The translations under genes were made by a program, and so were the position numbers. A model generated the notes under the pieces. The model ran no database searches and had not been told where the DNA came from. It saw nothing but the letters and a program-made list of their open reading frames with translations. 64,000 nucleotides of DNA. Origin: JABCZH01 sp963803775. Lineage in GTDB: Bacteria > Acidobacteriota > Terriglobia > Terriglobales > Acidobacteriaceae. Location of the stretch: contig CAWDNS010000007.1 in assembly GCA_963803775.1 (NCBI GenBank), positions 558,001 to 622,000 on the forward strand. Reading direction: 5' to 3'. Positions 29,737 to 38,307 of the stretch are shown here, in pieces; position 1 is the first letter of the stretch, and each line of letters starts with the position of its first letter.

Positions 29737-29817
29737 AGGTCTGCTAATAGGATAATGGATGCGTGGCCTTGCTGTCAGATTCAGGGGCAGAACGGGTAGG
29801 ATTCTCCCTTATGCCCT

Positions 29818-29891
29818 TCGCGATTCCTTTGCGCACTTTGCGTTGAAGCCGTTGACCCCGAAGGCCGCAAAGTCTTCGCAAAGATCGCGAA
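29818..29891. repeat. large imperfect inverted repeat between sucA and multicopper oxidase genes
   Basis: TTCGCGATTCCTTTGCG (29818-29834) faces CGCAAAGATCGCGAA (29877-29891), nearly complementary apart from a 2-nt bulge. An inner CTTTGCG/CGCAAAG pair nests inside. It lies between the sucA start and the oxidase stop, where it may act as a bidirectional terminator or is a dispersed palindrome. Confidence 0.5.
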
Positions 29892-29917
29892 AAAACCAGC
29901 TGCGATTCGGACACGCG

Positions 29918-31654
29918 CTAGCCGACCACCTTATACGGCCGCATCATCTCGTTGTCTTCATGTTCGAGGATGTGGCAATGCCACACGTAACGAAACTCCT
30001 GCCCAGGCGCAACCGGCGTTCCTGCGGGCAGATCGAACTTCTGTATGACCCGCGTGACATACCCCGGGTATGTCTTCACTGTGTCTTTCCACCCCGGACG
30101 CTCGTTCCTCTCTGGTGGCATTGGCCTGCCGGTTGTGACTAGCTTCCCGGTCTGCAAATATGCTCTCGTATCAAACGGCTGCCGATTGATCACCTGAAAC
30201 TGCACCAGGTGCAGGTGAACGGGATGCACATCGCCAGTCGTATTCGCAAACGACCAGATTTCCGTCGAGCCAGCTTTGGGATCCTCGGTGATGGGATCGT
30301 CCCAATGCTTTTGCCCCAGCAATCCGATCATCGTGTAACCATCCGAGGGCCGGTCTATTTCGGTCAAAGCCAGCACGCGTTCCTGGGCCGCGTCCGCTGG
30401 ATCCAGCACGGTCATCGGAACCAGCGTGTCGGGCAGCGAACTCGTGTCTTTACCTGACAGCGGTTTTGTTACCTTGAACAACATCACGTCCGAAGGAACC
30501 ATCTCGCCGCCGCGCGTGTATGGAGCCGGCGCGTCATTAAGCATTGCGACACTGCCGCCTTTATGCTCCGAGAAATCGACAACTACATCGAAACGCTCCC
30601 CCGGAGCCGCGATCAGATAGTGAAGAGCGACTGGAGCCGGGAACAGGCCGCCGTCTGATCCGATCTGATGAAACGCCGGAGCATCAGCAGGCTTTCCCAC
30701 AGGTTTGCCGGTTTCGTCGGCGGGAGCAAGGCTAAAATGATAGAACCGGGAGTTGGAAGCGTTCACCATACGGAAGCGATATTTCCGCGGCTCGACTTCG
30801 AGGAACGGCGTCGCTTTGCCGTTGACACAGATCGTGTTGCCAAAGAATTCCTGGATCCACACAGGATGCGTGCCATGCTGAGCGGCAGGATAAAGCAACG
30901 ACCCATCCGCATAGAAACTGCGGTCCTGAATCATCAGCGGAATCTCGAATTCGCCGCTGGGTAGGTTCAACGCCTCTTCTTCTTCGTCGCGAATCAAGTA
31001 AAAGCCGGCCAAGCCGGCGTAAATGTTCAAGCGTGTCGCTCCGATTGCGTGGTCGTGATACCAGAGAGTCGTTGCCCGCTGATCATTCGGATAATGGATG
31101 ATGGCCGCGGCTGCAACCGGGCCCGTCTTACCATTGGAAGTGACCCAAGCGTCAGGGTAGCCGTCGTGCTCTGGCAATACTCGCGCGCCGTGCACATGCA
31201 CAACCGTACGAACCTGCGGAACCGCCTCTTCAGCGCCGTGAATGGTTGTGTCGATAGGTAGAAAATGCTTGGTTGGCAATGCGTTCGTCCACTTCACCGA
31301 CAGCGGTTGGCCTTTGCGAACCTCGAACGTCGGTCCAGGCCAAGTACCGTTGTAGCCCCACAAGTTGGTGGGTGGGAGGTCGCGGTGAACCTTGTGCTGA
31401 AAAGGATGCATTTTGACGTGAACAGCTTCGGCGTGTTGCGACGAACGAATGACAGCGGGAACAGACAGGGGATCAACATAGCTCACCAGATTCACCGGCT
31501 TCTGATCGTTCTTAACGATGTTTGAAGGGCCAACCGCCGGTGAACTGCCGGCGACTGGATTCTTCGCTGAGTTCCACCCCAGCAGAGGCTTCCCTGAGGC
31601 GAATAGCCCAGCGCCCGCGTAAAGACTCATCCGCAGCAACTCGCGTCGGTTCAT
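29918..31654 (-). CDS. multicopper oxidase (CotA/bilirubin-oxidase-like)
   Basis: 578 residues with an N-terminal signal reminiscent of Tat export (MNRRELLRMSLYAGAGLFAS). All copper motifs are visible: VVHVHGARV, LWYHDHAIG, HPVHLHLVQFQV and the T1/T3 site HCHILEHEDNEMM. It should oxidise phenolics, bilirubin or metals with O2 in the periplasm. A small secreted protein gene lies 66 nt upstream on the same strand and may be co-transcribed. Confidence 0.94.
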   Translation of the reverse strand: MNRRELLRMSLYAGAGLFASGKPLLGWNSAKNPVAGSSPAVGPSNIVKNDQKPVNLVSYVDPLSVPAVIRSSQHAEAVHVKMHPFQHKVHRDLPPTNLWGYNGTWPGPTFEVRKGQPLSVKWTNALPTKHFLPIDTTIHGAEEAVPQVRTVVHVHGARVLPEHDGYPDAWVTSNGKTGPVAAAAIIHYPNDQRATTLWYHDHAIGATRLNIYAGLAGFYLIRDEEEEALNLPSGEFEIPLMIQDRSFYADGSLLYPAAQHGTHPVWIQEFFGNTICVNGKATPFLEVEPRKYRFRMVNASNSRFYHFSLAPADETGKPVGKPADAPAFHQIGSDGGLFPAPVALHYLIAAPGERFDVVVDFSEHKGGSVAMLNDAPAPYTRGGEMVPSDVMLFKVTKPLSGKDTSSLPDTLVPMTVLDPADAAQERVLALTEIDRPSDGYTMIGLLGQKHWDDPITEDPKAGSTEIWSFANTTGDVHPVHLHLVQFQVINRQPFDTRAYLQTGKLVTTGRPMPPERNERPGWKDTVKTYPGYVTRVIQKFDLPAGTPVAPGQEFRYVWHCHILEHEDNEMMRPYKVVG

Positions 31655-31720
31655 TCCCGATTGTCGCTCCTCAGTTGAGTCAGAAAGGGCTGGGCAAGGT
31701 TGGTTGAAGGTTCCACGAAG

Positions 31721-32218
31721 TTAGCGGCTGCCCGAAGTGTTCGTGGCGGCGCCCTGCGTTTCCGATTTTGCTGTCTGCGCGCCTTGGCCAGCGCTGCGCA
31801 TCGCCTTCCAGGAATAGTCGGTCGGCCGCGCGTTTTCACCGTGAGAATCGTATCCGTCCTTCATATTTGCAACCGCGAATTTACCGTTCATCTTGTCGTC
31901 TTCCACCAGACCGGTGAACACCAGGCTGTAGAAATATTTCCCAGGGAATTCAAGAGTGAAGGAAACTTTCTTTCCGTCAACCGTGCCTGAAACCGTGGCT
32001 GAGCCGGCCGGGCCACTATAAACGCCCGTCAGTTTGGCCCCAGTTTGTTGGAAGCGAACTAGACCTTTTTCGGTGGCAATGCGAGCCTCCCATTGAATCT
32101 GCCAGTTGCCGGCCAGGTTCGCCGTTTGATCCGAACTCTCTTCTGCCGCAATCACCGAAGTCAATGAAACCAGAAAGCCTAAGAGTAAGAGAATTGAAAG
32201 CAAAGAATGTCGTTTCAC
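31721..32218 (-). CDS. hypothetical secreted protein
   Basis: 165 residues with a signal peptide (SLLSILLLLGFLVSLTSVIA). The core NLAGNWQIQWEA, VRFQQTGAKLTGVYSGPAG, VSGTVDGKKVSFTLEFPG is a beta-sandwich type seen in many acidobacterial exported proteins. The C-terminus is low-complexity Gln/Thr/Ser. Same strand as the multicopper oxidase, 66 nt upstream of it, so possibly a partner; no function assigned. Confidence 0.8.
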   Translation of the reverse strand: MKRHSLLSILLLLGFLVSLTSVIAAEESSDQTANLAGNWQIQWEARIATEKGLVRFQQTGAKLTGVYSGPAGSATVSGTVDGKKVSFTLEFPGKYFYSLVFTGLVEDDKMNGKFAVANMKDGYDSHGENARPTDYSWKAMRSAGQGAQTAKSETQGAATNTSGSR

Positions 32219-32343
32219 ACGCAGCCTCGCGATAGTTTTCTGAATTCTCGCATCGGGTGGACGACTGGAACGTGGCAGAACGATGAAAGTTTGATGAAAA
32301 AGCTTTCCGCTACAAAGCCGGTTTGTGCACGAGATGCCAAGAA

Positions 32344-32377
32344 ACAGGGCGATCGGGTCGGCCCCGATCGCCCCTGT
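32344..32377 (-). terminator. intrinsic terminator-like hairpin after phospholipase gene
   Basis: Stem ACAGGGCGATCGGG with its complement CCCGATCGCCCCTGT (one bulged C), loop TCGG type, just past the phospholipase stop. The reverse strand continues TTTCTTGG, a weak U tract. Confidence 0.55.
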
Positions 32378-32391
32378 CTGGGTGCGGCCTA

Positions 32392-34311
32392 CTACTTGTT
32401 GAAGTTGAACGCATCGAACAGATCGTCTAGAGCCGGGCTGTTCGTGGGCACATATGGATTGCCCTTGACCGTGATTGGGTTCGGGTCATTGTCGCGGCTG
32501 CGAGTTGTAATCGGTGAGAGCCCCCAGTTACGCTCAATGAACTTGACGATGGAAACATGGTCAGCGTAGCTATGGTTGATGTTGCCACCAGTGGAGTACG
32601 GCGACACAATCAGTAGCGGAATGCGGGTTCCGTCTCCGAAAAAGTCGACGGGCTGAATGTACCCGCCGTCATAGTAACCGCCGCCTTCATCGAAGGTGAC
32701 GAAGATAGCGGTGCTGGCCCACAGCGTGGGATTCTTCTGGACCTGATTCACGATCCGGTAAACAAAAGCTTCAAACAGATCGAGCTTCGAAGACGACGGA
32801 TGGCCGTCGAGGAATCCACTGGGCTTCACCACGGAGACTGCGGGCAGAGTGCCGAGATCGATGTCCTCATAGAGTGAATCCGTGTCCTGGATATGGGCTT
32901 CGATCTGGCTCTGGCTGGTCATGATGTCGCTGGCGTATTGGAAGGGATTGCAGATGTTGCAATAGCGATCGTACGGGTTCGTTCCGTTGGGATCGGACAC
33001 GTAAAGATTCCAGCCCTCGCCGAAGTAGGTGTAAGAGACACCCGCCGCGGTGAGAGAATCGCCAATGTGCCGCACGCCAGTCGGCGGAATGGTGAAAGTG
33101 GAGGTATTCAGGTTCCCGTTGCCGAGATAGCCAGGGTTGTAATTGTTCAACAGATAGTAGGAGTTGGGAGCGCAGTTCGGGTTGATGGGGGTCGCCAGCG
33201 ATTGCAGATAGTTAACCACGGCAGGCACGCCGGGCTGACTAATGTCATTGCAGTTGCTGTAGCTCCCGCCCGAGTAGCCATCCTGGTCGTACCAGTTGTT
33301 GGTCCCAGACTGCGGGTTGGGGTTTTCAATTTCGTTGGTCGGTGGCGTCAGTGGGTTTCCGTTGCCATCGCTATAAAAAATGTCGTCAGCATAGCCAAAC
33401 AAAATGTGGTTGGCTCCGGTTCCACCCATGACTGATTGGTGCATGTTGTCGCTCAACGTGTAATGGTCCGCAAGGTATTTCATGTACGGAGCATCGCCCT
33501 TTTGAACGTTGTAGAAGGCCATCGACGTGGATCCCTCTCCAGTGTTGAGAGGATTTGGCGGCCCGTTGCCATTGCTTCCAGCTCCGATTGTGACTTCCAC
33601 CCATGGAAAGAGATCGCTGATGCAGCCGCTGGGATTGGTCTTGTTTGCATTCGCCAGACTGCAGTCGGTCTGTTGCCACATCTGATAGAAGCGGTGTACC
33701 GGGCTGGCGGCGTAGTCATCGTACTTAACTCCAGGGGTTAACTGGAACACGCCCGATCCCAGGTTATTCACGTTCAGGATGCGGGTGTCGACGATGTCGT
33801 GACCCAGTCCGGTTGCACCAGTGAGCAGCAACTTGTTGTACTGGGGCGGCAAGTCTGGTTCCGCGAGTTCGGCGACTCCCAAGGTCTGGAATGGGGCCGG
33901 GTCGGTATCACTCGGAGCGGTCGGAGCGCCACCGGTTTCAGGTGCCGGGATGTTGGGATAAACACTCTTTCCCGACGGACTGATCTCAAACGTGGTGTTA
34001 TCTACCGCGCTGTTTTGAAACGCCAGGGCAGCGTTAGCCCCGGGGGTTCCGTCAGCCTTGACGATGCCACGGGAGAGCAGATTCAGGACCGTCTGTCCTT
34101 TTTTCGGGACATAGGTGGCGTACACGTGATCAAAGCTCCGGTTCTCACCGATGATCACAATGACGTGTTGGATGGGGCTTGTGGTAGTGGGCTTTTTGTT
34201 TTCAGCTGCAAAAGCCGAGGGTGCCAACAGATTCACTATGCTTGAGGTGAGGGCCGCGCCTAGCCCGGTATAGCGGCAGGCAGCTCGACACAGATTTCCA
34301 AACTGCTTCAT
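32392..34311 (-). CDS. phospholipase C / acid phosphatase-like phosphoesterase
   Basis: About 639 residues from ATG 34311, supported by GGAGG 6 nt upstream; the longer in-frame start lacks this. A Tat/Sec-like N-terminus leads into IQHVIVIIGENRSFDHVYATY, the phosphoesterase metal/nucleophile motif, and later MGGTGANHILFG, FVTFDEGGGYYDGG and IPLLIVSPYS. It hydrolyses phospholipids or phosphomonoesters outside the cytoplasm. A perfect PHO-box-like repeat lies upstream, fitting phosphate scavenging. Confidence 0.9.
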   Translation of the reverse strand: MKQFGNLCRAACRYTGLGAALTSSIVNLLAPSAFAAENKKPTTTSPIQHVIVIIGENRSFDHVYATYVPKKGQTVLNLLSRGIVKADGTPGANAALAFQNSAVDNTTFEISPSGKSVYPNIPAPETGGAPTAPSDTDPAPFQTLGVAELAEPDLPPQYNKLLLTGATGLGHDIVDTRILNVNNLGSGVFQLTPGVKYDDYAASPVHRFYQMWQQTDCSLANANKTNPSGCISDLFPWVEVTIGAGSNGNGPPNPLNTGEGSTSMAFYNVQKGDAPYMKYLADHYTLSDNMHQSVMGGTGANHILFGYADDIFYSDGNGNPLTPPTNEIENPNPQSGTNNWYDQDGYSGGSYSNCNDISQPGVPAVVNYLQSLATPINPNCAPNSYYLLNNYNPGYLGNGNLNTSTFTIPPTGVRHIGDSLTAAGVSYTYFGEGWNLYVSDPNGTNPYDRYCNICNPFQYASDIMTSQSQIEAHIQDTDSLYEDIDLGTLPAVSVVKPSGFLDGHPSSSKLDLFEAFVYRIVNQVQKNPTLWASTAIFVTFDEGGGYYDGGYIQPVDFFGDGTRIPLLIVSPYSTGGNINHSYADHVSIVKFIERNWGLSPITTRSRDNDPNPITVKGNPYVPTNSPALDDLFDAFNFNK

Positions 34312-34397
34312 GGATCCTCCGAATTGATCTTGGTTTGGGGTTTTATTCCAAGACCCTTCCACCTTGCCTCTTGGTGGTGACGGAGTGATGACTCGCA

Positions 34398-34415
34398 GTT
34401 GAATGTTTGTTGAAT
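34398..34415 (-). promoter_or_regulatory. candidate PHO box upstream of phospholipase gene
   Basis: On the reverse strand ATTCAAC occurs twice, exactly repeated with a 4-nt spacer (11-bp period), 87 nt upstream of the start. This is the spacing of PhoB direct repeats. The sequence itself differs from the E. coli consensus. Confidence 0.5.
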
Positions 34416-34685
34416 AATTGGATACAGAACGGCTTTAACGTGGATTTTGTGAAAACGATTCGGCGATCACAAACCGCCCCGGTTAAAAATGGGGGATCAG
34501 ATCGCTGACCACATGTGAGTTGGTTTTTGCTGGCGGCCATTGTCGTAAGCCTTCCTATCCAGGCACGCTTGAGATGGTGGGGCGCAGACGCATTGACGAG
34601 AGCTCTCAACCGGGCCTACCATCGAAGATTCCAACGGAGCCTCAGCCTTCATGATCGGCCAGACCATCTCGCACTATCGCTTATC
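34416..34685. other. intergenic, divergent promoter region
   Basis: This stretch separates the leftward phospholipase gene and the rightward rpiA gene. It should hold both promoters. No further gene or structured RNA is seen; the in-frame extension of rpiA upstream of 34686 lacks family sequence. Confidence 0.5.
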
Positions 34686-35366
34686 ATGAGCAACGATAAC
34701 GAAAAAGAAGTTGCTGCCCGCGCCAGCTTGCAATTCGTGCACGACGGCAACATCGTCGGCCTGGGCACCGGCTCGACCGCCGCTCACGCGGTCCGTTTGC
34801 TCGGTGAGCGCGTCCATACCGGACTGAAGATTCGCGGCATCCCCACCTCTACGGGGACGAAGGCCCTCGCGCTCGCCGCCGGCATCGAACTCACCACGCT
34901 CGATGAATTCCAACAAATCGATGTCACCATCGACGGCACCGACGAATTCGACCCTCAACTGAATCTCATCAAAGGCGGTGGCGGCGCGCTGTTGCGCGAG
35001 AAGATCATCGCGTCTGCTTCAAAACAATTGGTGATTATTGCCGATTCCAGCAAGCAGGTTGCGACCCTGGGAAAGTTTCCGCTGCCGGTCGAAGTGATTC
35101 CTTTCGCTGAAGCGCTAGTCGCGAAGAAGATCGCGGCACTGGGAGCAAGGGTTCAACGCCGCCAATCTGCTGACGGCAAGCCTTACATCACCGACGAAGG
35201 CCATCACATCCTCGATTGCCACTTCGGCCAAATTCCCGATCCGCCCGTCCTCGCGCGAATCCTCGAAGCTATGCCCGGCATAGTCGAGCACGGCCTATTT
35301 ATCGGGATGGCTAGTATTGTGCTAATCGCGAGAGGTAATCAGATCCAGGAATTCCGCAGGAAATAA
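34686..35366 (+). CDS. rpiA: ribose-5-phosphate isomerase A
   Basis: About 226 residues from ATG 34686. It has GLGTGSTAAHAVRLL (phosphate loop), DVTIDGTDEFDPQLNLIKGGGGALLREKI (catalytic Asp/Lys region), IADSSKQV and PLPVEVIPFA. It interconverts ribose-5-phosphate and ribulose-5-phosphate in the pentose phosphate pathway. It ends 2 nt before the convergent cysteine desulfurase-like gene, so the two share a terminator region. Confidence 0.95.
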   Translation: MSNDNEKEVAARASLQFVHDGNIVGLGTGSTAAHAVRLLGERVHTGLKIRGIPTSTGTKALALAAGIELTTLDEFQQIDVTIDGTDEFDPQLNLIKGGGGALLREKIIASASKQLVIIADSSKQVATLGKFPLPVEVIPFAEALVAKKIAALGARVQRRQSADGKPYITDEGHHILDCHFGQIPDPPVLARILEAMPGIVEHGLFIGMASIVLIARGNQIQEFRRK

Positions 35367-35367
35367 A

Positions 35368-36636
35368 TTATCCGACAATCTCCCGCAACGCCGCCAACAA
35401 CCGCTCCACTTCCTCGAGCGTGTTGTAATGTGCCAGCCCGATGCGCAGGAATCCGCCGTCTTTCTCCACATCCAGCCGTTCCGTAAGATTCAACGCGTAG
35501 TAATTTCCATCCCAGGTGAAAAATCCGCGTTCCCCCAGCTTAGTCGCAAGCTCAAGAGGAGTATGTCCTTTGATCCGTACTGCCATCGTCGGACACCGCT
35601 TGTCGAACTGCTTAGGATCGCTAATACCGTATAACTTCAGCTCCGGAATCCCCATCAACCCGCGAATCATCCTCTCCATCAGTCCATGTTCATGCTTCTG
35701 AATCGCGTCAAAAGCCCCGAGCAACGCCGCGCGCCGTGACCGCGCCGCCGGATTTACGCTCCATCCCAAAGCCGCAAGGTATTCCACGCACGCCGTAATC
35801 CCGGCAATGCATTCGTGGTTCAGCGTGCCCCACTCCCAGCGGTTGGGAATCACATTGCTGTTCGCCCGCACCTTATAAGGATGAAGTCTTTCCAGATGCT
35901 CACGTTTACCGTAGAGCACGCCCATGTGCGGGCCGAAAAACTTGTAAGTCGAGCACACCAGGAAATCGCAATCGAGCGCGCGGACGTCGATGGCTCCATG
36001 TGGCGCATAATGGACAGCATCGATAAAAGCCATCGCGCCCTGCTGATGCGCCAACCGCACAATCTCTTTTACGTCATTAATCGTCCCCACCGCATTCGAC
36101 GCATAACCCACGGCCACCAGCTTGGTTCGGCTGCCAATCTTCGCTGCAAGGTCGTCCATATCGAGTGTGCAGTCTGCTTCATGGATCTCCGCCATGCGAA
36201 TGACGACCCCACGCTCCTCCAGTGCCCGCCAGGTCGAAACATTGGCATCGTGATCGAGATGCGTGAGTACAATCTCATCGCCGGTACGAAGTCCCTTACC
36301 GATCGCGCGGCTCAAAGCATAAGTCAGCGACGTCATGTTCGCGCCGAACACCACTTCATCGGCGTCGCATCCCAGAAAATCCGCCATCGCGGACCGCGCA
36401 CCCGCAATCATCGCGTCGGTATTGCGGCTGGTCGCATAGGCCCCGCCGGTATTCGCATTGTTGCGCTTCAGGTAATCAGAGATTGCATCAATCACCCGCT
36501 GCGGAACCTGCGTCCCGCCCGGCCCGTCCAGAAAAACCGCTGGCTGCCCATTCACTTTCTGCGAAAGCGAAGGAAACTGCGCTCGAACCCATGCTAGGTC
36601 AAAAGAGGCTTTGACTTCAGTTTGCATCGTAGACAA
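35368..36636 (-). CDS. cysteine desulfurase-like protein (class V aminotransferase, VC1184 type)
   Basis: 422 residues of the PLP class V fold: FLDGPGGTQVPQRV near the start, VAVGYASNAVGTINDV, IDAVHYAPHGAIDV and the Schiff-base Lys in CSTYKFFGPHMG. It resembles the cysteine-desulfurase-like VC1184 subfamily more than true IscS/SufS, so the substrate is uncertain. The start may be TTG 36636, because an AGGAG stands at the right distance, rather than ATG 36627. No suf genes are nearby. Confidence 0.88.
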   Translation of the reverse strand: MSTMQTEVKASFDLAWVRAQFPSLSQKVNGQPAVFLDGPGGTQVPQRVIDAISDYLKRNNANTGGAYATSRNTDAMIAGARSAMADFLGCDADEVVFGANMTSLTYALSRAIGKGLRTGDEIVLTHLDHDANVSTWRALEERGVVIRMAEIHEADCTLDMDDLAAKIGSRTKLVAVGYASNAVGTINDVKEIVRLAHQQGAMAFIDAVHYAPHGAIDVRALDCDFLVCSTYKFFGPHMGVLYGKREHLERLHPYKVRANSNVIPNRWEWGTLNHECIAGITACVEYLAALGWSVNPAARSRRAALLGAFDAIQKHEHGLMERMIRGLMGIPELKLYGISDPKQFDKRCPTMAVRIKGHTPLELATKLGERGFFTWDGNYYALNLTERLDVEKDGGFLRIGLAHYNTLEEVERLLAALREIVG

Positions 36637-36689
36637 AACGCTTTCTCCTCAAAACTTGGATTTTCCGCGCCACGACCAAGGACCCACGA

Positions 36690-37760
36690 CTAACCACCGG
36701 CGACGTCCAATTCCACCACCTTCACAAAGTCCGCCAGCATCCCGTACGCTGTGGCTTCGAGGCCGGGATCGTTCTCCGTGAAAACCAGCCCCGAAAAAAT
36801 GTCGGTCTCAAAATATATGATGGAAGACGTCCCCGCTACCCAAGCCATCGGATTGCTCAACGGCACCTGCTCGGGTCGAACACTCGCCTTTACCCGTGTG
36901 CCATCGCGCTGCGCCCTGCATACCAGCTTGTAGGGACTCCGAGCGGCCCTCGCCGCTCGCACTATTTCCCCACTCAACTTCCCAATTCCCTCACGCTCGA
37001 TTTCTTCAAGCCGGACCGGCACCTTCATCAGCACCGTCACCAAAGCGGCGACTTTCACCGCCGCATCCCAGCCGTCAATGTCGTGACTGGGATCAGTCTC
37101 AGCCACTCCCATTTGTTGCGCTTTCTTCAGCGATTCCTCGAAACTCAACCCCTGTTCCATTCCACTGAGGATTACATTCGTTGTCGAGTTGAGAATGCCG
37201 CGAAAACCGCGCAACTCAACCGTCGGCAGGCTGTCGCGAAACAACGAAAAAATCGGCACGCCGTCCATCACCGTGGATTCAAAGAAGAATTTCTTCCCCT
37301 TCGTGGCTGCCAGTGAAATCAGCTCCCGGTAAGCATGCACCACCGGCCCTTTATTGACCGTAATGGCGTGAGCGCCGAATTCCAGCGCCGCCCGAATGTG
37401 GTCAATCGCTGGCTGCCCATCGGCCACGCTCAGAGAAGTCGCTTCAAACAGCACATCCGCCCGCGCCGCTTTCAGCCAATCCCTAACATTGTGTAGGGCC
37501 GAGCCGTGGCTGGACGAACTTGCCGCGGCAGACTTCGCGTGCGACAGCAATTCCACCCCATCCGCATCCGCAATCCATCCCATCCGCCGTGACGCAACTC
37601 CTGTAATTCGCCACCCGATCCCGCGCTCTCGCAGTTCCTTCTCTTTTTTCCGCAGCAGGCCAAGCAGCGCGCGATTGACGTTGCCAAACCCGAGCAGACA
37701 CAGGTTATAGGTACGAATGGTGATCTCCAGAAGCAGCTCCGAAGGCAATGCCCTCGGCAT
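36690..37760 (-). CDS. homoserine dehydrogenase
   Basis: 356 residues: NAD(P) loop NLCLLGFGNVNRALLGLL, VNKGPVVHAYRELI, and catalytic-domain motifs GILNSTTNVILSGM and ETDPSHDIDGWDAAVKVA. It reduces aspartate semialdehyde to homoserine for Thr/Met synthesis. It lacks the C-terminal ACT domain of feedback-inhibited forms. The exact start is uncertain, since only the region from ITIRTYNL onward is conserved. Confidence 0.88.
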   Translation of the reverse strand: MPRALPSELLLEITIRTYNLCLLGFGNVNRALLGLLRKKEKELRERGIGWRITGVASRRMGWIADADGVELLSHAKSAAASSSSHGSALHNVRDWLKAARADVLFEATSLSVADGQPAIDHIRAALEFGAHAITVNKGPVVHAYRELISLAATKGKKFFFESTVMDGVPIFSLFRDSLPTVELRGFRGILNSTTNVILSGMEQGLSFEESLKKAQQMGVAETDPSHDIDGWDAAVKVAALVTVLMKVPVRLEEIEREGIGKLSGEIVRAARAARSPYKLVCRAQRDGTRVKASVRPEQVPLSNPMAWVAGTSSIIYFETDIFSGLVFTENDPGLEATAYGMLADFVKVVELDVAGG

Positions 37761-37790
37761 AGCCGACCAGCTGCTGGCGGTACAGCGAGA

Positions 37791-38210
37791 TCAGCCCATC
37801 ATGGTTGTGTGCTCGGGCTGGATCTTGTAGATGACCCTGACTTCGCCAGGCTGCCGGTAGGGATACTTATCCACGTCCAAATACTTTTTCGCCATCTTGT
37901 CGATATGCTCGTCGGCGCCGCGCTCGGTGATTTCCACCACTTTGCCACGAATCTCCAGATACCGGTAAGGATTCTCGGGATCCACGATTGCCAGCGCAAC
38001 TCGCGGATCGCGGCGAACGTTCTTGTCCTTCTGCCGCCCCTTGGCGGAATTGAAAATCACCAGATTGCCTTCCAGGTCGCACCAGACCGGGGTCACCTGC
38101 GGGCGTCCGTCCGGCATAAGCGTGCTCAAGTTGGCAAACGCGCGCTTGTTGAACAAATCACGATATTTCTCCGGGATAGCTCCGGACTTCTCCGGATTAG
38201 CTCCAGCCAT
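37791..38210 (-). CDS. PPOX-class pyridoxamine 5'-phosphate oxidase-like protein
   Basis: About 139 residues from ATG 38210, which sits 6-7 nt after AAGGAGGT; the ATG two codons earlier abuts that site. The split-barrel motif ANLSTLMPDGRPQVTPVWCD is typical of PPOX/F420-dependent enzymes (TIGR03618-like). It should bind FMN or F420 and reduce an unknown substrate. A single gene between homoserine dehydrogenase and bamA. Confidence 0.88.
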   Translation of the reverse strand: MAGANPEKSGAIPEKYRDLFNKRAFANLSTLMPDGRPQVTPVWCDLEGNLVIFNSAKGRQKDKNVRRDPRVALAIVDPENPYRYLEIRGKVVEITERGADEHIDKMAKKYLDVDKYPYRQPGEVRVIYKIQPEHTTMMG

Positions 38211-38307
38211 ATCCATACCTCCTTCGCTGTCGCACACTCATCAGCGATCCAAAAAGATTATAGCCGTCCTCCCCGTTCTTTGCGGCTATGCTCCGGCGGG
38301 CTACAGT

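Noticed and set aside
36689..37760. Threonine operon
   Set aside because: Homoserine dehydrogenase stands alone; neighbours are a desulfurase-like protein and a PPOX protein, with no thrB or thrC.
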